Assembly (NCBI GenBank): GCA_010909725.1
Contig: JAACMV010000024.1
Coordinates: forward strand, 496,001 to 560,000
From: Picochlorum sp. 'celeri'
Lineage: Eukaryota > Chlorophyta > Trebouxiophyceae
Length of the DNA stretch: 64,000 bases
Direction: 5' to 3'
Shown here one piece after another: positions 32,807 to 43,958 of this stretch. A program made the position numbers and the translations under genes. A model generated the notes under the pieces. It saw nothing but the letters and a program-made list of their open reading frames with translations. It had not been told where the DNA came from and made no database searches. The first letter of the stretch is position 1. Each line of letters begins with the position of its first letter.

Positions 32807-35800
32807 TCATTTATTAGTTGTGCTAGCCAGGCTGTCCAAAAAGCCTGATTTTGATCTCTTCGAACTTCTTGAAATTTTATCTGATCGTTTCAAAATTCGG
32901 GACGATTTAGCTTTGCTATGGTAGACCTCTCTTGTTCGTATTGGCTCTGCTGGGAGGCCACACCACACCGATCCTTCTGCAAGCGAGTCTCCTGGGAGGA
33001 CCATGGAAGCTGGCATCACTCTAGAGCCATCATTCATGACGGTGTATGGCATCACCCTCGCTCCTTCCTGGACCCAGCATCTCTCTCCCAGGCGGACGCT
33101 GTGATAGATGAACTTTTGGTATTCCATGTAGTGTCCATCTAGTTTGCCACCTGATTCGATGACAGAGTCCTCGCCAATTTCAATAAGGCCTGATTCTAAT
33201 GGCTGGGGACACAGCAGGATTGCCCCTCTCCCAACAGTGAAGCCCAGAATTCTGTAAATGTAAACTGCAAATGGCGTTCCATGAAATGCGTCTATGTTAG
33301 CCTCTGCAATATTGAAATATGAGTGTATCAATAGCGAGGGAATGTCAAAAACAGATACTGAGCCGTGCTTCCAATGCTTTCTGACTTGCGATGCTTCCAA
33401 GAGGAGTCGAAGATAGAGAACAGCCAACAAAGATCCTACACCAACCATGACTACGTAGGCGACCGGAATTAGCCACCAGTACGTCTGCTTTAACAATGAA
33501 GCAACTACTGCTAAAGGAACCCACAGGAGCACTGGGGCTATGGGACCTATCGCCATCAATGTAATGAGGGTTGCAGGAGTGTGCCACCATGGTAGTGATA
33601 GGCTACTGTCTACGTGCGACTGAGAATGTGATATAATGTAAGGCACATCAATTCCGTTTTCCATAGCATCTTGGAGGTGTGATCCTCCAGTAGGGCGTAT
33701 TACAGTGTAGTCCAAGCTACCTTGGGCTCTTACGTTGTCTTTAAGGACTCGACCTCTACAGATGGGTGTATCATTTCCCACAACAGCCCTAGCGTGTATT
33801 TCGCATCCTGGGTATAATACAGACGCATTGCCAATGGTTGACTCTTCTTTCAATACAATTTTCTCGACAATACCATCGGCGTTGGTCGCAAATATGACAC
33901 TATCAGAGCCGGAGCAAACTTTGTCACTGACCTCGAGTGCATCAAATTCAACAATACTGAGGCCCCCAATAAATACGTGCTTCCCAACAGATGCGCCTAG
34001 TGCTTTATACAACCATGCCATTAATGGCGTCCCGGTGAGCAATATTTGTAAGTCGTGCCACATGGGCGATTCTATTTGTCTGCGTAAGACGGAGTAAACA
34101 AAGAGAGAGTATGTACTCCTTGCCACATTCACTCCTGGTTTCAAGCGTCCAACGAATATCCACTTCCATGTGAGAACCATGACCATTTGGAGGAATACTC
34201 CTAAAGCTGGGTTCAGCCATCCATAAAGTGCTGTGAATAAAGCAGAGAATTCTACAAGATTCCACGCAATCACTGAGCCACTGGGGGAAACAAGTGGGTC
34301 GCCATCCCCTATGATGGAGTATATGATGAGGAGGCACAAGGCTACAATCGGGACCTCTGCGAGAGATTCCAAGAAATGATTCGTTATTCCGCTCACAAGT
34401 GACCATAATGCACCTAATTTTTCCTCTGCGCAAAAATGTGGAAAGTCAGAGAGGGGTCCATTGACAGGCTCATCTCCAGGATGGGATCGAGATGCATGGG
34501 GCTTCAAATTATGGTTGTCAGGGATTGCAGTACCAGCAGTCACCACAGCTCGATGTCCAATGTGGCAATATTCTCCTATATCTACCTCTGAGAGGATCAA
34601 GACTGGTCGGCGTCCCAAATACCCTGCTGGAGTAACAAATGCACCTGTTACTGATGCTTCGCTATAAATGCAGCATCCCTTTCCCAAGCTGAGCAAATCA
34701 AAGTCACATATATTCACGCTATCGACGAGAACATGAGTAGGAGATTGAACTTTGGCTCCCAAAGCCTTTAGAACATATGACAGGAACGGAGTTCTAAGTA
34801 TTGCCGGGAAGAATGTGCTGCCTGCTGCTTCTTGGAGTGCTCTTAGGGTGACCCAGCGGGCATACATCCAACCATACAGTGGATATACACCCGGCTTCAA
34901 ATTTCCTACCAAAGCCCACTTCAATCCAATCAATAGAAGAGCATATCCAAATAAAGCCCCGACCTTCATAGACGGCCAAATCAGAACCAGCCACCACGAA
35001 CTAATCACTGTTCTCAACTCAAAGACACCAACAAGCAAAGAACCCCAGATAACTGGCACCATAACCATTGTCAGAGACAACATTATATACTGAAGAATCA
35101 TGTATATCCAATAGGGAATTGCAGGCGTTGGAATGACTTCTGACGAGGCCAGGAATAATTCCTTATCAGCTTGAAGCCTGTCTGTTGGTTTTACTGCTGC
35201 ATGAGTCGCAGAGGAAGCATCCTGCTGATGCTTCAAAACATCAATCGATTGAGCCATGCCTCGAATGGTTTTTTTCTGATAAACAAGTGTAGCGGGGAGG
35301 CTTTCAATGTCAAAATGGACCCTAAGGCGGGAACTCAAAATACCTGCCTGCAGTGAGTTGCCCCCCAACTCAAAGAAGTTGGCCTCAACCGAAATATCGT
35401 CAGGATAATGCAAAATCTCTTTCAGCGTGTCCGCCACTACTTCTTCTGTACTTGTCTGTGGAGGAATGTACCAAGTTTCTAAGGTTTGGGCGGCATCCTT
35501 TTCCTGTCTTGCAATCCTTTCCAACTCCAAGGCATTTATTTTTCCAGTTGGAGTCAATGGAAAGCTCTCCAGGCTAATGATACTTGAAGGAACAGCTGCA
35601 GGGATTAATTTCGAAGCACAAAAATCACGAATAGCTTCCTTATTCACGTTCGCCGGGGTTACAAATGCCACAAGCTGCTTTGACTTTGTTGAATTGACTT
35701 GGAATGCTAATGCGTGAGCCAGGTCAACCTCTGGGTGAGACTGAATGACATGCTTGACTTCAGATACCTCTATTCGTACTCCATTAATTTTGATTTGCCC

Positions 35801-38800
35801 ATCAGATCGTCCGTGGAAATATAAAACGCCATTCTCATCCCGAGACACCAAGTCACCTGTCTTGTACAGGACTCTATAAGAATCAGAAACTGGAGAATCA
35901 TCGCTGAAAAATGGATTTGGAATAAAGTGCTTTTTAGTCTGCTCTTCATTGTTAATGTATCCTAAAGCTGTCCTTGGACCACTCAGCAAGAGCTCTCCGA
36001 TGGTGCCAATCGGTTTTTGCTCGTAGATATTGTCAGGACTGACAACATATGCCCTCACATTGGGATCTGGAGGGCCAAGTGGTGCATCTGGCACTCCAGG
36101 CAACATGAGGGCTGCTGTTGCAGAAACTGTAAATTCTGCTGGCCCATACGCATTATATATCCCATCTGATAGGCCTGGAATTCTCTGAAGTTCTGCAGCC
36201 ACAGAGCATGGCAAAGGCTCTCCCCCAAAAACCATAGTCCGAAGTTTAAGGGAATTTCTCCTCTTGACTAGTTCTGGTGCATACAGCTCAATTAAAGATG
36301 GGACCTGATCCATGAGTGTAATGCCATGTTTTTCACATATTTCTGCGACTGCTCGAGCATCAGTCTCGAGTCCTGATGGAATAATGGAAAGACAGGCACC
36401 ACAGGCTAGAGCTGCAAGAATGATGGCAATATGAGGGTCAAAGGCTGGTGACGTGGCTAGAGCGAAGACATCTTCTCTTGATGTGTGGAACAAATCAATA
36501 TAAGATCCGCAAACTATATCCACCAGTCCACCATGGGTCAGCACGACCCCCTTGGGCTTCCCAGTAGATCCAGAAGTAAAGAGAATACAGGCTTGATCCT
36601 TGTGAGTCGTTGCATCGGCTCCCAGGGTTGCAAAATCACTGGGTGTGTCAGTAAAGGCATCTTGATGTTCTGATATGACTGAAGGGAGCCCTTTCAAGCT
36701 ATCACACGATACCACAATTGTGGATACTCCTTTTTCCTCCGCCTTTTTTTGAAGATCCTCAGAATCTTCACGAGCCGAAACAAGAATAAGATGTGATCTG
36801 GAGCTCGTTAAATACTCCGAGATTCGCCCCAGGGGAAGCATTGGCTCAAGAGGAAGATATACTCCACCTAGGAAGAAAATGGACAGCATGCTGATCACCA
36901 ACTCCTCTGATCTTGACGCATAAACAGCAACGCACTTTCCGTGAAGCCCCTCAGGATGCTTTCTTCTCATATCCCGTATAGTATAATAGACCATCATAAA
37001 AACTTCATGATATGTGTATCTTCTCTGATCGCAAAGCAAGCAAAGTGAATGGGGTTGCTGTTTCACTTGAGCATAGAATTGGTCATGCAGAAGTGGCATC
37101 TCAAAGTATTTCAGACATTCTGGGCCTCTAGAGAGCATGTCAATCTCAATTTTTGCAGACTTGGATAATATATTCATCTCTTCTAGCGGTATGTCCATGC
37201 CATGTGTGCATATCGAGTCTAATAGTGTCTTATAGCAGTCAACAAGTCGGTTTATCTTGGCAGCACTCAAAATTGATGTCGAGTATTCTACATCGAGATA
37301 CACACTAGCCTTATCATGGGCATGAACTTCAAAAGTGATATCAACTTGCGAAATTTGTGGATCAGGCAAACTGCAGGGTGATGTCACGATGTCGCTTCCA
37401 AAGTCTATTTTAGGTTCTTCTTCCTCCAAATACTGAAACATGACCTGCGAACAAAGGGGTACGAATGCATACTGATTTTGTTATCGAGCGCCAAAAGACA
37501 TATAATAAGCACATACCTGGAATACTGGATTGAAAGGACTTCCTAGAGGCACATTCGCAGCCGATACTATCTCAGGGAAAGACAATTTCCCATGTTTTAT
37601 ACCCATCATAATCTTCTCATGTATTCTCTGTGCAAATGTACCAAATTTCTCTTTCTTGTTGATTTCACCTCGTATAGGAAGTGGAGAGACAAAATACCCT
37701 ATTAAATTCTGGATTGACGCAATGTCTCTCATTGCAGCAGGCAAACCAATCACCACATCATCACTATTTGACCATTTGGAGAGGAGGACATGAAAGGCTG
37801 CCAAAAACAGGGCGTTGAGCGAAACTCCAATCTTGCTCGCTGTCTTTGCTAAAAAAAGTATCTGAGATTCTGATAAAAACTCAAATCGAGAGCAGTTACC
37901 CTCCAAACCACCTAGATGGGATCTGGAAAAGTCCAAGGGAAAATCAAGCCTCTCTGGGATGCCTTTGAGCTCTTGAGTCCAAAATGCGATATGGTCACGA
38001 TTGTTCTGAGTATCCAGCCAAAGAATATAATCTGCATATTGACACCCCAAAGGATCCATCGGTGCGCTCCTATACGCGAGGCTCAACTCATCGCACAGAA
38101 TTCCAAGCGACCATGCATCACTTACAGCATGATGGGTGACTATTATCAAGTATTGCTGCCCTGGGGTATGCTCGGCAGATACGAGCGTCGCTCGAAGGAG
38201 AATATCACTTTGGAAGTCAAAATAATGGTTTACTTCGCACTTCATAACCCTCTTGAGCTCCTGAGCATTCTCCACAGAAACCCGAGAAAGCCGAAAAGAA
38301 CCATGTATCAGTTGGCCAGAAAGTGTCCCATCTGGCTTCACATGATATACTGTCCTTAAAATTTCATGCCTGCTGACGATAGTCTGAAAAGCATCCTCTA
38401 AAAGATTGACATTCACATTATCAGAGATTGCAAAGCATAGACTCAAATTGTATGCTCCTGCAGCCTCTTTTCCTGCAATTGAAGCGACTGTCCACATCTG
38501 CTGTTGGAATTTCCCCAGAGGCCTCTTGGAGTCATTCCATACATGGGGAGTCAATCTATTTGCAGAGTCATTGTTTTCTTCTAGAAGCGGTTCTAAAGCC
38601 TCTGCGAAATCTCGTAGTGTTCTATGTTTGTATAACAGGGCCACTGGAATAGGTTCTGATAGACCCAATGCACTCTGAATCTCTGCATTAATCTTAAAAG
38701 CCTTGATGGAATTCCCTCCAGCTGCAAAGAAATCGCTCGAATCCTTTATATGCGATCCAAATGCACTTTTCCAATTTTTTTTCACGATAGCGACGTGTGG

Positions 38801-40498
38801 ATTCACTTCCTCTCCATCGTCTTCATCCAATATTATGTTGTCCTCTGGAACAGTCAATGCATCAATGCGCACCTTTCCAGTTGAGGCTACTGGAAAAGAT
38901 TCAAGTGGAACTATACAAGCAGGTATTGCAGCTTGCACCAACCCTTCCGAGCATTTCTTATAAAGCAATGTGGGGTCAATGTGCTCTGGTGTGACCCAGG
39001 CCACGAGGGATTTCTCTCCCATGCGTGAACGCACATCAACAGCTGCTCCCGTGACTCCGTCAACCGACACAAGGAGAGATTCAATCTCACCCAACTCTAT
39101 TCGGACACCCCGTATTTTTACCTGCCTATCTATTCGTCCGTGTAATTCCAATTCACCATTCTCCATCCAGCTCACGAGATCTCCAGTTCTGTACGATCTT
39201 GCAAAATAGGACCGCACCCAAGTCTCATCAATTTTATCCGCGATCATGTCGAATGCAGGGTTCGACACAAACTTTTCCGCAGTTTTCTTGGCATCTGATA
39301 GATACCCCAAAGCAACTCGAGGGCCGGCTACCAACAACTCACCGCGCACACCAGCATTTGAGATGACTTTGCCTGTCTCAGGGTCCACCACACAACAGAA
39401 CACATTTGGGTCTGGGGGACCAATACTGATACGTGCATCTTCTGGCCTCACAAACGAATGCGTCACAGTAAATGTCTCTGTAGGTCCGTATCCATTTATA
39501 CACCCTCGAGGAGATAAATTTGGTAGAAGGCTATACAATGACGATGCCAAATTTGATGGAAAGTTCTCTCCCATGCACTCCCACTCTCTGATTGTAGTTA
39601 TTGCTCGAGGCATTTTCTCCATCTCACCAACGTATGCCACTGCCAGAGTTGGAAGAGTGTGTACAATAGTCACAGAGTGCTTCACAACCAAGTCCAACCA
39701 ATATGCCGGGTCGAGGTGACCATGAGGTTTACACATGACCAAAGCTGCACCACATATAAGAGGCACAAATACTGGGTGCACATGAGCATCAAACGATATC
39801 GAGTACGACAGCTCAAACACATCCCTATCAGGATCAACATTCAATCGTTCTGCGTGATTATGCACTGCATCGATCAACCCAATATGAGGGTAACACACTG
39901 GCTTTGGCTCTCCAGTGGTGCCACTGGTAAAGATGATGTACGCTGCCCCATCTTTGCTCCCTCCGTTCTCATCGACTGGCAACATCGCCGCATCTTCCAG
40001 ACTATCAGAGAATCTATCATCAACACGCACATGCTCACACGGATCAGAAGAAGATTTGCAGATATCACGTGCCTCTGATTCCAGCCCTTTATCAAAAGAA
40101 GAAAGAATCAGGGAAAAACCTGCAATCGAGGCACATTTTTTGTGCCTTTCCTTGGGGAAATCTGGATCCAGAGGAACATATACACATCCAGAATGGTGAA
40201 CAGCCAATATCGTTGCCACAAGTACCGCAGATCTTGGCATATACACGCCAATCCTTGGGCTTGTTGCATCCGCAACTTTCCCCTTCCCCTGGGACTGCTG
40301 CTCTGTTGTCCTGCCCAGTGCCTTCTCAATCAGGCATGAAATTTCCCTTGCTTTCGCAGAAATCTGACCATATGAAATCGTTGAACCATCCCAATCAATC
40401 ACACATCGAGCTTTTGGCTTTTGGGTCGCCAGTCGAGCAAACGTGACATGCAGTTGGCACTCCTTCAAACGGTCAGGGCGGAGGCATAGGCACTCCAT
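32807..40498 (-). CDS. Two-module non-ribosomal peptide synthetase with membrane/left-handed beta-helix terminal domain
   Basis: Two exons, 40498..37517 and 37444..32807. A 72-nt intron inside the condensation domain restores NPVFQVMFQYLEE in phase 0. Product 2539 aa, order A-T-C-A-T-terminal. A1 (about 15-550) has YIIFTSGTTGEPKP, NGYGPTE, RTGDLV and STGKVRI. T1 has FFAAGGNS (Ser597). C (about 660-1100) has an intact HHAVSDAWS at 789. A2 (about 1110-1640) has ILFTSGSTGKPKG, NAYGPAE, KTGDLV and PTGKIN. T2 has ELGGNS (Ser1691). Both A domains keep Asp in the FDA/FDP substrate motif, suggesting alpha-amino acids. The last ~750 residues alternate TM bundles with three hexapeptide beta-helix units, like the Pls/NRPS_term domain (TIGR02353). 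No thioesterase is present. It should make a dipeptide or short amide at a membrane. Confidence 0.95.
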
Positions 40499-40729
40499 TC
40501 TTAGATATCGTAGACTAGCATGGATGAAGAAATCAAATCGAAGAAATGGCAGCTATGCAGGGATCAAATGTAAACCCCTTGGCATCCTCTTCTCGGATTG
40601 TCCCATGGCAGGGTGCGTAACGTAATTATTGAGATTCTCAAGATGGATGATGTGAACACAACAATGGCAATTACAATCCTCACGTGATATCTAAATGGAA
40701 CAAAATGAGCAAAAAAGAGATACTATCTA

Positions 40730-42493
40730 CTACAGGTGAATTGAATGAGACTTGATGGGTTCAGACCCTGAATCTGTACTATTATGAGATGCCATTTCAT
40801 GTATCTGCTCTTTCAAGTTTGCCAGCTCTGCCAGCACGAGTTGTTCAAACGTAAGACCCCGTGGACACGCAGAAGTTCTCCGAGGAACACCACCTTCCTC
40901 ACACATCATGTCTCTTTCATGTTGCTGGACAAATCCGTTCTGAATATCACTCGAGCCATCCACATATCCCACAGGTGCCCCTTCATACCGCTGTTCATAT
41001 ATATCTTCATCATTGAGATATCGGTCCTTCTTTGACATTCCTTTACTTACCATTTTCCTCAAGGATCTATGAAGGCGGGACTTGGGTATCAAGAATGGGA
41101 ACATGGTCCGGAACCACGCCTTTTCCAACAAGGATGGCTTTGCATACAGCCACAACCTGTACACAATGACGAGAAGAATCCCAAACCCAACAGCAGATCC
41201 TAAAATCACCCACAGGCCTGATACTTCATTCCACGTCACTACTGTATACTCTTCTTCTACATTATCAGTCTTGCATGACGCAAGCTGGACATCAATGTAT
41301 TCTTCCTGCAGATTCTCAATCTCCCCTGCTTCAAGCAGCTGTCTCATACGAATATTGAACACATCCACGAATTCCGTATTCTGCCAGGTCGATCGAGGAA
41401 ACCCTACAGCCTGATCAAAAACATCAAATTGGTTGCCTACAATCATCGTCTGACAATTATCTGCATCCAAACTCCTCAGCGCAGAATCATCCAACACCAC
41501 CGCAGACACTAATCCATTCACCAAATCCTCAGCCATCTTTCTCTCATCAGCTACATCACCCCATGGATACGGTATAATTTGTACCTTGTACTTGTCTCGC
41601 AAGTCATCTTCATATCCAGACCACGATGCGACAGCCCTCCCTGGCAAATCCTTAACATCTCGAATGCTATTATTCAATTGACTGACTGTCAAATTCGCCG
41701 TCAGATTTGCAGAATACAGTGCCATCAGGATGAACACAACAAACGACCACACAAGTCCAGTAATATTCGCTGCAATCGATGCCAACCTATAATCACGCAT
41801 TTGTACGGGCCTCCCAATGGTATCCCACATGACATTCCCCATCCACTTGGTCTCGTGATTCAATGCCTTCATCCCAACTTCAAACAACCACACAATCACT
41901 CCTGTCGCTATTCCAGTAAATATCATAATCAACCACACTTCTGTACTCATAGCAGAAAAGAAATACCACATCCCTGGATCCGATTCGCTTCTGCGAACCA
42001 TGATACTAAACCCACTCTGCAGCGTGGCAATAGAAAATCTCAACCCCATATCAATCCGGTCCTGCCACGGACCCATACCAGCCGGGGCAAGATCACATTC
42101 TGTGGTATTCACTAATAAATTCATCATCTCATCCCACTCCAAACACCGCCACTCGATCATATCGTACGTCCAACCCATGAGAGGCATCATGGCTTTGAAC
42201 AGGTCAATCTCATACCCTGACCAATACACTGGATCCAGCCCCACACACCGCACAGCAGGCGTCCATTCTGACGTACACACCGTCAATTTCGTATTGTTAG
42301 GAAACCAGGGAATAGAACCCACTGGGGCAGGAGACGCATCTTCCTCCTCTGGAGCAGGAGTAGGAGCAGGAGCAGCCGCGGGTTCAGGAGCGTCCTCCTG
42401 ACCATACACAGCAGCACACTGTGTACACAACAGAACCAGTACTAGTAGTACTATATATTTCAATGGTCTATTTTTGACCATCATGACAACCAT
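40730..42493 (-). CDS. Glutamate-receptor-like ligand-gated ion channel
   Basis: First ATG at 42493 gives 587 aa. A signal peptide (KYIVLLVLVLLCTQCAAVYG) leads into a Pro/Ala/Glu-rich linker. S1 of the ligand-binding domain begins at about residue 58 (KLTVCTSEWTPAVRC, then WSGYEIDLFKAMMPLMGWTY) and includes ECDLAPAGMGPWQDRIDMG. Two TM segments flank a pore loop. M3 carries VFILMALYSANLTANLTVSQ, the equivalent of the SYTANLAA gate. S2 follows and a last TM (VILGSAVGFGILLVIVYRLW) precedes a ~130-residue cytosolic tail. The amino-terminal LIVBP domain of land-plant GLRs and animal iGluRs is missing, so this is a minimal form. It lies directly upstream of the NRPS on the same strand. Confidence 0.9.
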   Translation of the reverse strand: MVVMMVKNRPLKYIVLLVLVLLCTQCAAVYGQEDAPEPAAAPAPTPAPEEEDASPAPVGSIPWFPNNTKLTVCTSEWTPAVRCVGLDPVYWSGYEIDLFKAMMPLMGWTYDMIEWRCLEWDEMMNLLVNTTECDLAPAGMGPWQDRIDMGLRFSIATLQSGFSIMVRRSESDPGMWYFFSAMSTEVWLIMIFTGIATGVIVWLFEVGMKALNHETKWMGNVMWDTIGRPVQMRDYRLASIAANITGLVWSFVVFILMALYSANLTANLTVSQLNNSIRDVKDLPGRAVASWSGYEDDLRDKYKVQIIPYPWGDVADERKMAEDLVNGLVSAVVLDDSALRSLDADNCQTMIVGNQFDVFDQAVGFPRSTWQNTEFVDVFNIRMRQLLEAGEIENLQEEYIDVQLASCKTDNVEEEYTVVTWNEVSGLWVILGSAVGFGILLVIVYRLWLYAKPSLLEKAWFRTMFPFLIPKSRLHRSLRKMVSKGMSKKDRYLNDEDIYEQRYEGAPVGYVDGSSDIQNGFVQQHERDMMCEEGGVPRRTSACPRGLTFEQLVLAELANLKEQIHEMASHNSTDSGSEPIKSHSIHL

Positions 42494-42862
42494 AAAAAGC
42501 AACTGTTGTAATTCAACCAAGGCCCTCGTCGAGAAAATTCACTCGCCCTCTCTGGGACGCCCTCTGTCAAACAACCATTGCTATGGTTGGTATGATTTTA
42601 ATAATAACAATGGGGTACGCATATTTTTGTATATATACGAGGTAGTCGATGGCACACGGGAACCAACTCATTCAATCAGTCATGCAGGTGTTACGCTACG
42701 GGAGATCTCTTCCTCTTTAGAGAGAGATCTCTCTGTGTGTTTTTAAATGTTTATTTATGATGAGTACGTCCTCGTGTCATTCATACTGATGCCGTCTCCA
42801 GTACATGAATGAAGCATTGAATACTACTTGAAACATATATAGTAGTAGTAGTGCAGCCTGTC
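42494..42862. other. Divergent promoter region with AGATCT palindromes
   Basis: Between divergent starts. AGAGAGATCTCTCT is a perfect 14-bp palindrome at 42721-42734, preceded by GAGATCTC at 42702-42709. A TAGTAGTAGTAGTG triplet tract lies around 42840-42853, only about 10 nt before the selenoprotein start codon. No coding frame. Confidence 0.6.
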
Positions 42863-43618
42863 ATGATGACCAGGGCCCTGGGGTATCGTCACGCATGGCA
42901 ATCCTCCACAAGGAGAACCCCCAACAATACGACTCTTGGTGGTGGCTTCAGTGGGATGACTCGAGTACAACCGAAGATTGATGGACGTTGTCACGCACTC
43001 GATTCGTATCAGGTGGATTATGAAGCACTCTCGGCAGCATCGCCAGTGACACTCGTGTCCACACAGAACCAGGTGGTACCAACAGCCCTGTGGAGGGAGG
43101 ACGAGACTTGCGTGTTTGCCTTGGGAAGGTCCATGGGATGACCATTCTGTTGGCAATTGGCGACGCAGCTCGAGCGAGATGTCAAGCCATTGCTGGATGA
43201 ACAAGGTATTGCCATGTATCTGGGGTCCATTGGTACTCCAGAGAGAGGCATGGCATTCTGTGATCAGACTGGGTTTTCAAGGGATCGATTGCTTGCAGAT
43301 CCAACTGGGTCTTTGTATCCTCCTTTGAATATGAAAAAGGGAGTCAAGGAGACGTTTTTCAGCAAAGAAACGCCCATGGCGATTTGGAGGGATATGCAAT
43401 CAGGTAGGATTGAAGACTTGAAGCGTGTGATGCAGCGGTGGACCAAGCAAGAGTTGTGGATTCCTCCGGAACAGGATCAGGCCTTTCAGCAGGGAGGGAT
43501 TGTGATTTTCAGAGGGAAGGAGACTGTGTGGGTGCACAGAGATGCTGCCACTGGTGATCATGCGGATTTGGATGAGGTTGTTCGCATTGCCACATCCACC
43601 CTCTCGAATGCTGTGTAA
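42863..43618 (+). CDS. Selenoprotein U / PRXL2-type peroxiredoxin-like protein with in-frame UGA
   Basis: Read as one exon of 252 codons, with TGA at 43139-43141 decoded as selenocysteine. The frame is the same before and after the TGA. The residues across it read FALGRSMG-U-PFCWQLATQL. In the AhpC/TSA_2 (PRXL2, FAM213, SelU) family this is the CxxC redox site, so the UGA replaces the first cysteine exactly. Downstream family features continue: MYLGSIGTPERGMAFCDQTG and FQQGGIVIFRGKETVWVHRD. These match plastid-type plant AhpC/TSA_2 proteins. Length is 251 aa. Selenoprotein U with UxxC is known from fish and several algae. I could not settle on a SECIS element by eye. Alternatives are a broken gene or a base error. 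Confidence 0.85.
43139..43141 (+). promoter_or_regulatory. Putative selenocysteine UGA codon
   Basis: In-frame TGA at codon 93, at the first redox position of a UPFC motif. Coding similarity continues in the same frame immediately after it. A nearby GT...AG excision (43128-43167, 40 nt) would shift frame and delete the active site, so an intron is a poor explanation. Confidence 0.8.
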
Positions 43619-43958
43619 ACATCATGATGCAAGGAGAAGAAAGATAAAAAGAAGAAGAAGATGGGAGTATGACGTCCTTTGCTTAGTCTTTTGTTCCTTC
43701 TCTCCTATTTTTTACCCCCCTTGTTCTTCTTCTCCAGTTGCAATTCTGTATACGTGATTGAGAAGAAGAAAGATAAGAAGAAGGAAAAGAGGCATAGACT
43801 GATATGGACTGATAATGAGGACATGAAGATTATGAGATTTGTGTCTGCCCATCCTCACATGTAAAAATAATCTTGACAAGAAGATACCAGTGAGTATTCT
43901 TCTTGTTGTGGCATTGCCCTGCTCGTATTATTACTATATTAAGAATAGAACATATACA
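43619..43958. other. 3' UTR of the selenoprotein gene and promoter of the next gene
   Basis: Strong strand asymmetry: GA-rich (43631-43662), then CT-rich (43687-43736), then GA-rich again (43758-43790). The CT block can pair with either GA block (for example GTTCTTCTTCTC with GAGAAGAAGAAA). ATGA occurs at 43624, 43669, 43814, 43823 and 43832, any of which might start a SECIS core. None gives an obviously correct stem, AA loop and GA quartet by eye. Confidence 0.4.

Noticed and set aside
43128..43167. A 40-nt GT...AG intron that would remove the TGA in the selenoprotein gene
   Set aside because: It shifts the frame, deletes the conserved PFCW motif and would be shorter than any other intron here. 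Selenocysteine is the better reading.
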